6,270 bases of DNA from positions 1-6,270 of the forward strand of contig CALASN010000130.1 in the NCBI GenBank assembly GCA_937888735.1, in the 5' to 3' direction. A program made the translations under genes and the position numbers. Below the pieces are notes generated by a model. It saw only the letters and a list, made by a program, of their open reading frames with translations, ran no database searches and was not told the DNA's origin. The stretch comes from UBA5499 sp002426275. Its GTDB lineage: Bacteria > Bacillota > DTU084. Shown one piece after another: positions 1 through 6,059 of the stretch. Positions within the stretch are counted from its first letter, which is position 1. The number at the start of each line of letters is the position of its first letter.

Positions 1-463
1 AATTCTGATGAGGATTTGCTAGTTCCTTAGAAGGGCAAAAGTTTTCACTGTCCAGATATTTGAATGAAGTATAGCATTCTTTCCGCGCACTTCCTGATCT
101 TAGCCAATGATTCCGCAAATGGATTTTCCGAGGATGGCGGGACTCAGGAAGCCGTTCGGAAATTAGGAAGCATCTTGATTTTCGTAGCGAATCATGATAA
201 TATACCATTACGCTTATATTTTTTATCTTCAATAGTAGTAATTTCTCGTCTTGTTTCGCAAGATATAAAATAAGATCCCGCTGCAGAAACCCATATCCTA
301 GCGCAAAAGTGGGGACGAACCTCCATTTTAGTATCAAAATGAGCTCATGAGGCATCAAATATGAATGCTTTCGCTTAAAATGTGGGGATTTATTTCAAGT
401 TCTTATTCATAAAATGATTTTCCGCAACGGAATCAAATAAGTAAAAGAAAAGAGGGGTTAAGA
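1..463. other. AT-rich stretch without a convincing gene
   Basis: This stretch is visibly richer in A and T than the genes to its right and holds no gene I can support. A 69-codon frame opens at an ATG at 64 but has no ribosome binding site and resembles no family I know. Frame 1 reads from the left edge to a TAG at 28-30, which could be the last nine codons of an upstream gene but is too short to judge. Weak signals are TTGATT (175-180) and TAATAT (198-203) with a 17-base spacer, a bulged GC-containing hairpin followed by Ts at 305-329, and TAAAAT at 410-415 as a possible -10 for the gene at 464 without a good -35. A five-base inverted repeat, TTCCG/CGGAA, sits at 420-432, between that -10 and the ribosome binding site. 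Confidence 0.6.
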
Positions 464-646
464 ATGGAAATTAAAGAAACGGTTTTGGACGTTATACGCA
501 AAGCTGGCAAACCGGTATCTGCCGGTGAAGTGGAGAAGCTTTCCGGATTAGAACGTAAAGCGATAGACAAGGCATTTAAAGAATTGAAAGCGGATGGTTT
601 GATCGTTTCTCCCGTACGCTGCAAATGGGAACCTGCGAACAAATAA
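464..646 (+). CDS. small winged-helix DNA-binding protein (60 aa)
   Basis: Probable small transcriptional regulator or DNA-binding protein, cytosolic. The 60 residues fit a minimal winged helix: helix 1 about residues 3-13, helix 2 about 19-29 (SAGEVEKLSGL), a recognition-type helix about 30-44 rich in Lys, then a short hairpin wing about 46-56 ending in SPVRCKW. From memory, proteins of about this size with a C-terminal SPxRCxW/Y motif are common in clostridia and anaerobic archaea, usually labelled MarR-like or simply transcriptional regulator; their targets are not known to me. The ATG start is supported by AGAGGGG at 451-457, six bases upstream. The gene is monocistronic, closed by its own terminator at 675-717. 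The small inverted repeat at 420-432 could be an autoregulatory site. The net positive charge and helix pattern make it a real gene; its role is not established. Confidence 0.85.
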   Translation: MEIKETVLDVIRKAGKPVSAGEVEKLSGLERKAIDKAFKELKADGLIVSPVRCKWEPANK

Positions 647-674
647 AATAAGAGGGTCCTCTTTAAAACAAGCA

Positions 675-717
675 CCCCGCAGGATGGATGTTAAGTGCCA
701 CTTTGCGGGGTTTTATT
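675..717 (+). terminator. intrinsic terminator after the winged-helix gene
   Basis: CCCCGCA at 675-681 pairs with TGCGGGG at 704-710 across a 22-base loop, followed directly by TTTTATT. The stem is GC-rich and perfect over seven pairs, with a larger loop than usual. It separates the small gene from the operon promoter that begins only five bases later. A second short inverted repeat, AAGAGG/CCTCTT at 650-663, precedes it but has almost no loop. Confidence 0.75.
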
Positions 718-721
718 CGTG

Positions 722-750
722 TTGACAGAAAGCGAAATCCTTGTTATACT
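722..750 (+). promoter_or_regulatory. sigma-A type promoter of the oxidoreductase-lacI operon
   Basis: TTGACA at 722-727 is a perfect -35 hexamer and TATACT at 745-750 is a five-of-six -10 hexamer, with the optimal 17-base spacer. Transcription would start near 757, giving a leader of about 32 bases before the GTG at 789. Such a strong promoter, with a palindrome over the start site, is what one expects of a promoter held off by a repressor. Confidence 0.9.
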
Positions 751-753
751 GTT

Positions 754-771
754 TTTGGAAGCGGTTCCAAA
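754..771 (+). promoter_or_regulatory. LacI-family operator / cre-like palindrome
   Basis: TTTGGAAGCGGTTCCAAA has seven-base perfect arms around GCGG, with a central CG at 762-763. A palindrome with a central CpG is the hallmark of LacI-family operators, where a hinge-helix leucine inserts at that step. It begins three bases after the -10 hexamer and covers the expected transcription start, an ideal position for repression. The segment 755-769 also matches every fixed position of the published cre consensus WTGNAANCGNWNNCW, so CcpA could bind as well as, or instead of, the LacI protein encoded at 1844-2830. Autoregulation by the local repressor is the simplest reading. Confidence 0.8.
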
Positions 772-788
772 TGAAGGGAGGACTTGCC

Positions 789-1844
789 GTGAAAGCGCAA
801 GTGAACGTTGCCTTAATTGGATGTGGGAGAGTAGCAGAAGTTCATGCGAAAGCGCTGTGTGCGTTGCCTCAGACCAACCTTGCGGCTGTGGTGGATGTTA
901 AGCCAGAGAGAGCAGAACGTTTCGGCAAGGTATATAATAATCGCGCAAGGGTACTTACGGACTATCACGAAGCTTTGGCGGATCCGGAGATTGACGCTGT
1001 GGAAATCTGTACTCCGCATTATCTGCACCCGGAAATCGCAATCAACGCTGTTCGGGCGGGAAAGCATGTGCTGACAGAGAAGCCTATGGCCATCAGCGTG
1101 GCTGCCGCCGACGAGATGATCGCCGAGGCCAAAAAAGCGCAAGTGAAGCTGGGCGTGATCTTTCAAAATCGCTATAATGATGCGTCTGTGGCGGTTAAAG
1201 ACGCCATTGAAGACGGCAGGTTAGGGAAACTGTTGGGAAGCAGATTGTTTCTCACTTGGAATCGCTCGGATGACTATTATAGAGGAAGCGACTGGAAAGG
1301 CACCTGGGATAAAGAAGGCGGCGGCGTTCTCATTGATCAGGCCATTCATACCATGGATTTGATGCAATGGTTCATGGGGGATATAGATCAGATCGAAGCC
1401 AAGTACTACACCCGCGCCCACGATTACATCAGCGTGGACGACGTGGCGGAAGGCACATTGAAGTTCGCCAATGGAGCGGTGGGATTTATTTATGCCAATT
1501 GTGCCTATCCCTATGACGCGCCGATTTTCCTGGAAGTTTACGGTCAGAAGGGTCTGGCGCAAATCCATGGAGACGTGGCCACAATAACGGTGGGCAATGA
1601 GACCACAACTGTTGTGCAGACTGCAGACAAGGATGTGGGCAAGCGCTATTGGGGCTTCAGCCACCAGCGGCAAATCAGCTGTTTCTACCAGGATTTGCTG
1701 GCTGGGAAAGAGCCGTTTTTAAATGGGGAAGCTGGTAAGACTGCCATGGCTATGGTCCTGGCTATGTATCATTCGTCCAGAAGCAATGAGAAGATTGATT
1801 TTCAGCGTTTCCTAGCCGGCGGGTATAAGGAGCTGCCGGCCTGA
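789..1844 (+). CDS. Gfo/Idh/MocA-family NAD(P)-dependent oxidoreductase
   Basis: Predicted cytosolic sugar or sugar-derivative dehydrogenase of 351 residues, the usual length for the family. The N-terminal Rossmann fold shows GCGRVA (residues 11-16) and an acidic D36 at the end of strand 2, which favours NAD over NADP. The family motif EKP is at 97-99. The C-terminal alpha/beta domain carries the catalytic-type D183-x3-H187 in GGGVLIDQAIHTMDL, and R128-Y129 probably face the active site. The GTG start at 789 is chosen because AAGGGAGGA (774-782) lies at correct spacing; an in-frame TTG at 741 is inside the promoter and the ATG at 771 abuts the binding site. It is the first gene of an operon with a LacI repressor. 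The family oxidises many substrates (inositol, glucose derivatives, keto-glycosides), so the substrate is not readable; an alpha-mannosidase nearby suggests a mannose-related compound. Family assignment is firm, substrate is unknown. Confidence 0.93.
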   Translation: MKAQVNVALIGCGRVAEVHAKALCALPQTNLAAVVDVKPERAERFGKVYNNRARVLTDYHEALADPEIDAVEICTPHYLHPEIAINAVRAGKHVLTEKPMAISVAAADEMIAEAKKAQVKLGVIFQNRYNDASVAVKDAIEDGRLGKLLGSRLFLTWNRSDDYYRGSDWKGTWDKEGGGVLIDQAIHTMDLMQWFMGDIDQIEAKYYTRAHDYISVDDVAEGTLKFANGAVGFIYANCAYPYDAPIFLEVYGQKGLAQIHGDVATITVGNETTTVVQTADKDVGKRYWGFSHQRQISCFYQDLLAGKEPFLNGEAGKTAMAMVLAMYHSSRSNEKIDFQRFLAGGYKELPA

Positions 1845-2830
1845 TGGCCACGATTTATGATGTAGCTAAAAAAGCTGAAGTGGGCGTGGGCACGGTCTCA
1901 CGGGTTCTGAACGGGAATCCCCATGTGAGTCCCAAGACCAGAGAACGAGTGCTGGCGGCCATCGCAGAGTTGGATTATCAGCCTCATGCGGTGGCCAGAA
2001 GTCTTGCCACAAACCGGATGAATGCCATCGGCGTGCTGGTCCCCTACTTCACTAAGCACTTTTTCATCGAGGTGCTCAGGGGGATTCAAGACGTGGCCCA
2101 TCGTGAGGATCAAGGGATCTTTTTGTATAATGTGCAAAAACATGAACAGAAGGAAACTTATCTGGCCAGGATTCCAGTGGAAAGGCGCGTTGACGGACTG
2201 ATCGTGATCACGCTGCGGATCCGCGAACAGCATGCGGCCAGGTTCATCAAGGGAAAATTACCCGTGATCCTTGTGGACAGCTATAATCCCGTGTTGCCGT
2301 CGCTGGTGGTGGACAACGCTTACGGCGCTCTTTTGGCGACTGAGCATTTGCTCTCTTTAGGGCACAGGAAGATCGCATTTATCAACGGTCTCATGCGTTA
2401 TCATGCCAGCCGGGCGCGCAGGCAAGGTTTTGAGCAGGCGTTCGCTCAGGAGGGAATACAGCCTGAGACTAGCTTGATCGCGGAAACGGAGTTCGATCGT
2501 CAGGGTGGCTGGCAGGCTATGGCCGCCTTGTGGGAGGCTGGACACAGACCTACGGCGGTGTTCGCCGCCAGCGACCTGCAGGCCATCGGAGCTATGGAGT
2601 TTTTCCAGGGCAAAGGGATCCGTGTGCCTGAGGATGTGGCGCTGGTAGGTTATGATGATATCGAAATGGCGGAACTTTTGGGGCTTTCCACTATTCGGCA
2701 GCCCATGTATACCATGGGAGCGGAAGCTGCGGAAAGTCTTTTGGCCGGACTGCCGGCTGCGCCTGCGGAAGAGGGCTGGCCACGAGTCTACAAACCGGAA
2801 CTTGTCGTCAGAAAATCTTCTGGCTGCTGA
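1844..2830 (+). CDS. LacI-family transcriptional repressor
   Basis: A 328-residue LacI/GalR-type regulator, full length. Residues 3-24 form the helix-turn-helix (TIYDVAKKAEVGVGTVSRVLNG), and residues 45-54 (YQPHAVARSL) are the hinge helix, with L54 the residue expected to insert at the central CpG of an operator. From about residue 60 a periplasmic-binding-protein-like effector domain follows. Residues that line the sugar pocket in LacI appear to be matched by R192 (in RARRQGF), S243-D244 (in AASDLQAIGA) and D271 (in VGYDD), so a sugar effector is likely. The ATG overlaps the TGA of the oxidoreductase gene by one base, and AAGGAG at 1827-1832 is the binding site, at slightly long spacing, so translation is probably coupled. 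Its likely target is the palindrome at 754-771. The effector is unknown; a mannoside or its breakdown product is a guess from the neighbouring mannosidase gene. Confidence 0.94.
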   Translation: MATIYDVAKKAEVGVGTVSRVLNGNPHVSPKTRERVLAAIAELDYQPHAVARSLATNRMNAIGVLVPYFTKHFFIEVLRGIQDVAHREDQGIFLYNVQKHEQKETYLARIPVERRVDGLIVITLRIREQHAARFIKGKLPVILVDSYNPVLPSLVVDNAYGALLATEHLLSLGHRKIAFINGLMRYHASRARRQGFEQAFAQEGIQPETSLIAETEFDRQGGWQAMAALWEAGHRPTAVFAASDLQAIGAMEFFQGKGIRVPEDVALVGYDDIEMAELLGLSTIRQPMYTMGAEAAESLLAGLPAAPAEEGWPRVYKPELVVRKSSGC

Positions 2831-2847
2831 GAGAGCAGCCTTTTTTT
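2822..2847 (+). terminator. intrinsic terminator overlapping the end of the lacI-type gene
   Basis: GGCTGCT (2822-2828) pairs with AGCAGCC (2834-2840) around the loop GAGAG, followed by seven Ts. The hairpin starts inside the coding sequence: the TGA stop at 2828-2830 spans the stem-loop junction. A ribosome reaching the stop codon would cover the left arm, so termination may depend on translation. It marks the end of the oxidoreductase-repressor operon. Confidence 0.85.
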
Positions 2848-2869
2848 ATTAGAAGCTGATTTGGGGAAG

Positions 2870-2895
2870 AAGGATTTCGATCCTTTCTGTCGAAA
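2870..2895 (+). promoter_or_regulatory. overlapping inverted repeats in the mannosidase leader
   Basis: Two inverted repeats overlap in the 88 bases between the terminator and the mannosidase gene. AAGGAT (2870-2875) and ATCCTT (2880-2885) flank TTCG; TTTCGA (2875-2880) and TCGAAA (2890-2895) flank nine bases. They share bases, so they could not both fold as RNA at once. They may instead be a protein-binding site. No good sigma-A promoter is visible here: TATGAA at 2901-2906 is the nearest -10-like hexamer and lacks a -35 at proper distance. The operator at 754-771 is not repeated here. The function is unproven. Confidence 0.35.
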
Positions 2896-2920
2896 AAAGG
2901 TATGAATAGACGAGACGAAC

Positions 2921-2938
2921 AAGGGAGGACTTTATGTG
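2921..2938 (+). promoter_or_regulatory. ribosome binding site that fixes the mannosidase start
   Basis: AAGGGAGGACTT (2921-2932) is followed after three bases by GTG at 2936. The same 12 bases, again three bases before GTG, occur at 774-785 for the oxidoreductase, which supports GTG 2936 as the real start. An ATG at 2934-2936 overlaps this GTG by one base but reads only three codons before TGA at 2943-2945. Confidence 0.8.
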
Positions 2939-5900
2939 CTTTTGACATTGCCCAAACTGGAGAAGAGAATCGCGCAGCTAGGTGATTTTTTATATGATAA
3001 AAAACTGGCGATTGACAACGTGACGTGGTCTGAAGACGAAAACGGTCAGAGGACAAAAGCCCAAGGCGGACTGTGGTGGGGCGGCAGAGATAAAACGGTT
3101 TGGTTTCATGGTTCAATCCAGATTCCCGCTGATTTCTCAGGCAAACTCGCCCTTTTAGTGGAGCTTTCCGGTTACAGGAAAGAGGATCTTTCAGGCCCGG
3201 AAGCTTTGTTGTTTTTTGCAGGGGAGCCTGTGGGCGCAATTGATAAATTTCACAGGGAAGTGCTTTGGCCTGACAAGTGGTTGCGCTCTGAGAACATAGA
3301 GTTCACGATTAAAGCTTTTTCCGGTTTGAGCCTGGAGCAGCATCGCTTCGACGGCATCTGGCTGGGCAGGATCAATCCGGTGGCTGAGGATTTCTATTAC
3401 ACCATGTGGACGGTATTTAATGTTGTGAAGGAGCTAGACCCCAATCGTCCGGAGCACGTCGGTTTGCTGAAGCTTCTGGAGCAGGCGGAATTGCGCATCG
3501 ATTGGCGGGTGCCGGGGTCGGAGGCATTTTACAGCTCGCTGGAAAGCGCCCTGACAGTCCTGAGGGACGGTCTGAAAGCTTGGCCCGCGGCGGCGGGCAG
3601 CCCCATTGTGGTGGGAGCCGGCCATTCCCATATTGACGTGGCGTGGCTATGGCAGCTCAAACATACTGTCCAAAAATGTTCGCGCACCTTCTCCACGGTC
3701 TTGAACTTGATGGAGCATTATCCCGAGTATTACTTCACCCAATCGCAGCCGCAGCTCTATCAGTTTACCAAGGATCATTTTCCCGGCATTTACAGACAGA
3801 TCAAAGCGCGAGTGGCTGAAGGACGCTGGGAACCGACAGGCGCCATGTGGGTGGAAGCGGACTGCAATGTCAGCTCCGGAGAAGCTTTAGCCAGACAGCT
3901 GCTGTATGGCATGCGTTTCTTCCAGCGGGAGTTTGGCATGAGGAACAAGGTCCTGTGGCTGCCGGATGCGTTCGGTTATAACGCAGCTTTGCCGCAGCTT
4001 TTGAAACAGGCGGGTCTGGAGAGCTTCATGACCACAAAAATCAGCTGGAACCAATTCAACCGTTTCCCCTACGATACGTTTATGTGGCGGGGAATCGACG
4101 GCAGCGAAATTCTCACTCATTTTGTGACTACCCCTATTCCCTCGGAAAATTTGCCGTTCTACACTTATAACGGCGAAGTTGAGCCGAGCACAGTCAAGGG
4201 AGTCTGGGATCAATACAGGCAAAAGGACGTCAACGATTTTTTGCTCATCAGCTTCGGTCACGGCGACGGAGGCGGGGGACCAACCAGACAAATGCTGGAA
4301 GTGGGCAGAAGGCTGGCGGATATCGCAGGCATGCCGCAGTTCCGGACGGGCAAGGCCGAAGATTATTTCGCTCAGCTCCACGAGAAATTACGAGGCAAAC
4401 AACTTCCGGTCTGGGACGATGAACTCTATCTGGAACTGCACAGAGGAACATTAACTTCTCAGGCAGCCAATAAACGCGCTAATCGTCACAGCGAGCTTTT
4501 GCTGCGGGACGTCGAATTTTGGTCCGTGGTTGCAAAGCTAGCCGGGCGCGCTTATCCTCAGGCGGAAATCCTGCGGAATTGGCAGCTTGTGCTCTTGAAC
4601 CAATTCCACGATATTCTTCCCGGCTCCTCCATCGCGGAGGTCTATCAGGATAGCCAGGAGCAATACCGGCAAATAGAAACGTGGGGAGAAGACGCGCTCT
4701 CCCATGCTTTAGCCGCCGTCGCTTCCCAGCTGAGCCTGCCTGAGTCAGGGCTTGTGGTTTATAACACGCTGGGATGGCAGCGGGAGGATCTGCTTGCTAT
4801 CCCTTGGCGAGAAGAGTATGACGGAAAGCGGCTAGTGGCCCAAGACGGGACGCCTCTGCCAACTCAGAAAGTGGGAACTTCGGAGCTTTTAGTTCAGGCG
4901 CAGGCGCCGTCCTTTGGCTATAATACCTACCTGTGGCAAGAGGGAGAAAGCGAAAGCGCCTCTGGACTTGTGGTGACTTCCGAGGTATTGGAAAATGACT
5001 TTTTCAAGCTCACATTGAACAGAAAAGGGCAGCTCACCTCGGTTTTCGATAAAACATTGGCTCAGGAAGTTTTGGCTGGAACCGGCAATCTTCTGGAAAT
5101 TTACGAAGATAAACCCGTCAATCACGACGCTTGGGACATAGATATTTTCCACGTACAAAAGCGTTACGAGGTTGACAACCTCATAGCCGCAACAGTGGAA
5201 GAGAGCGGGCCGCTGCGCGGCGTGCTGCGGCTGGAATGGAAATTTCTCGATTCGGTCATTGTCCAGCGCCTGACGATTTATAAAAACAAAAAGCGAATAG
5301 ATTTCCGCACCGAAGTTGATTGGCGCCAAAATCATCTGCTCCTGAAGGCTGCCTTCCCTGTGCGGATCCGCGCCCGCGAGGCAACGTATGAAATTCAGTT
5401 CGGCAGCCTCAAGCGGCCGACTCATTGGAACACCAGCTGGGATTACGCTCGCTTTGAAGTCTGTGGGCACAAATGGGCCGATCTCTCCGAGCATAATTGG
5501 GGGGTGAGCCTGCTCAACGATTGTAAATACGGACACCAAGTGAAAGATAACTGGCTGCGGCTCTCGCTGATTAAGTCTGCCACAGAGCCGGATCCTCAAG
5601 CTGATCAGGGTAAGCACAGCTTCACGTACAGCCTTTACCCCCATAGCGGCACTGCTCACTCCGGCGGCACGGTCCAGGCCGGCTATGAATTGAATATACC
5701 GCTGCGCTATAGTCTGGCCGCCAAAGGCAACGGCAGCTGGAAAGCCTCCGAAAGCTTCCTGGCGGTGGAATCGGAGAACATCATCGTTGAGTCCGTGAAA
5801 AAAGCCGAAGATACAGAGGAGTGGATCATTCGTTTGTATGAGTGCTCAGGCGCCAGAGGCCACGGCAGCCTGCGCTTTGCTCAGTCTCTGGCCTCGGCCC

Positions 5901-6013
5901 GGAAGGTTAACCTCTTGGAAGAGACCGTCTCAGAAGCGGATTACGCGGATCATGAGCTGAGATTTGCTTATACACCTTATCAGGTGCAGACTTTCGCAGT
6001 TACTTTCAAATAG
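2936..6013 (+). CDS. GH38 alpha-mannosidase, cytosolic
   Basis: Glycoside hydrolase family 38 enzyme of 1025 residues, the usual length of the Ams1-like/bacterial branch. It is expected to hydrolyse terminal alpha-mannosyl residues with retention, using a divalent metal, usually zinc. An N-terminal beta-rich region (about 1-220) precedes the catalytic domain (about 224-500), which opens with GHSHIDVAW: H232 and D234 are metal ligands by family analogy. D344 in WLPDAFGY is the nucleophile and a further ligand; GHGDGGGGPT lies at 441-450. The helical middle domain (about 505-600) contains NQFHDILPGSS with H558, the last metal ligand. Beta-sandwich domains fill roughly 680-1023. All key residues are present and the frame is intact. 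There is no signal peptide, so the substrate must be imported. The GTG start has a strong binding site (2921-2932). It lies downstream of a terminator, so it needs its own promoter or read-through. The exact linkage and natural substrate (N-glycan fragments, mannan oligosaccharides, or mannosylglycerate-like solutes) cannot be told. Confidence 0.96.
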   Translation: MLLTLPKLEKRIAQLGDFLYDKKLAIDNVTWSEDENGQRTKAQGGLWWGGRDKTVWFHGSIQIPADFSGKLALLVELSGYRKEDLSGPEALLFFAGEPVGAIDKFHREVLWPDKWLRSENIEFTIKAFSGLSLEQHRFDGIWLGRINPVAEDFYYTMWTVFNVVKELDPNRPEHVGLLKLLEQAELRIDWRVPGSEAFYSSLESALTVLRDGLKAWPAAAGSPIVVGAGHSHIDVAWLWQLKHTVQKCSRTFSTVLNLMEHYPEYYFTQSQPQLYQFTKDHFPGIYRQIKARVAEGRWEPTGAMWVEADCNVSSGEALARQLLYGMRFFQREFGMRNKVLWLPDAFGYNAALPQLLKQAGLESFMTTKISWNQFNRFPYDTFMWRGIDGSEILTHFVTTPIPSENLPFYTYNGEVEPSTVKGVWDQYRQKDVNDFLLISFGHGDGGGGPTRQMLEVGRRLADIAGMPQFRTGKAEDYFAQLHEKLRGKQLPVWDDELYLELHRGTLTSQAANKRANRHSELLLRDVEFWSVVAKLAGRAYPQAEILRNWQLVLLNQFHDILPGSSIAEVYQDSQEQYRQIETWGEDALSHALAAVASQLSLPESGLVVYNTLGWQREDLLAIPWREEYDGKRLVAQDGTPLPTQKVGTSELLVQAQAPSFGYNTYLWQEGESESASGLVVTSEVLENDFFKLTLNRKGQLTSVFDKTLAQEVLAGTGNLLEIYEDKPVNHDAWDIDIFHVQKRYEVDNLIAATVEESGPLRGVLRLEWKFLDSVIVQRLTIYKNKKRIDFRTEVDWRQNHLLLKAAFPVRIRAREATYEIQFGSLKRPTHWNTSWDYARFEVCGHKWADLSEHNWGVSLLNDCKYGHQVKDNWLRLSLIKSATEPDPQADQGKHSFTYSLYPHSGTAHSGGTVQAGYELNIPLRYSLAAKGNGSWKASESFLAVESENIIVESVKKAEDTEEWIIRLYECSGARGHGSLRFAQSLASARKVNLLEETVSEADYADHELRFAYTPYQVQTFAVTFK

Positions 6014-6023
6014 GCAGTAGCTT

Positions 6024-6056
6024 GAGAGGACAGCCGTCGGCTGTCCTCTCTGTTTT
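6024..6056 (+). terminator. strong intrinsic terminator after the mannosidase
   Basis: GAGAGGACAGCC (6024-6035) pairs perfectly over 12 bases with GGCTGTCCTCTC (6039-6050) around a GTC loop, then TGTTTT follows. It begins ten bases after the TAG stop of the mannosidase. The 3' tail is short and soon gives way to the putative group II intron boundary at about 6060, so part of the original T-tract may now lie on the far side of the intron. Confidence 0.88.
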
Positions 6057-6059
6057 GTG

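Noticed and set aside
64..273. 69-codon + strand frame in the left AT-rich region
   Set aside because: It has no ribosome binding site, no recognisable motif, and the frame is of a length expected by chance. A minus-strand frame over the same bases, open from about 207 to the left edge, is rich in Arg, Ser, His and Cys and looks equally non-coding.
650..663. AAGAGG/CCTCTT repeat as a separate terminator
   Set aside because: The two-base centre allows no proper RNA loop, and only three Ts follow. The hairpin at 675-710 is a far better terminator.
741..788. Upstream TTG (741) or ATG (771) as start of the oxidoreductase
   Set aside because: The TTG lies within the promoter, upstream of the expected transcript start. 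The ATG at 771 is directly followed by the ribosome binding site used by GTG 789, and the Rossmann fold begins properly just after GTG 789.
790..804. Second cre-like site, TGAAAGCGC, at the oxidoreductase start codon
   Set aside because: Only the left half fits; the right half lacks the required C and the site is not palindromic. Probably chance within coding sequence.
4889..5659. 256-codon minus-strand frame inside the mannosidase gene
   Set aside because: It lies wholly opposite the conserved C-terminal half of an intact GH38 gene, shows no family motif, and has no start signal. It is a shadow of the + strand coding pattern.
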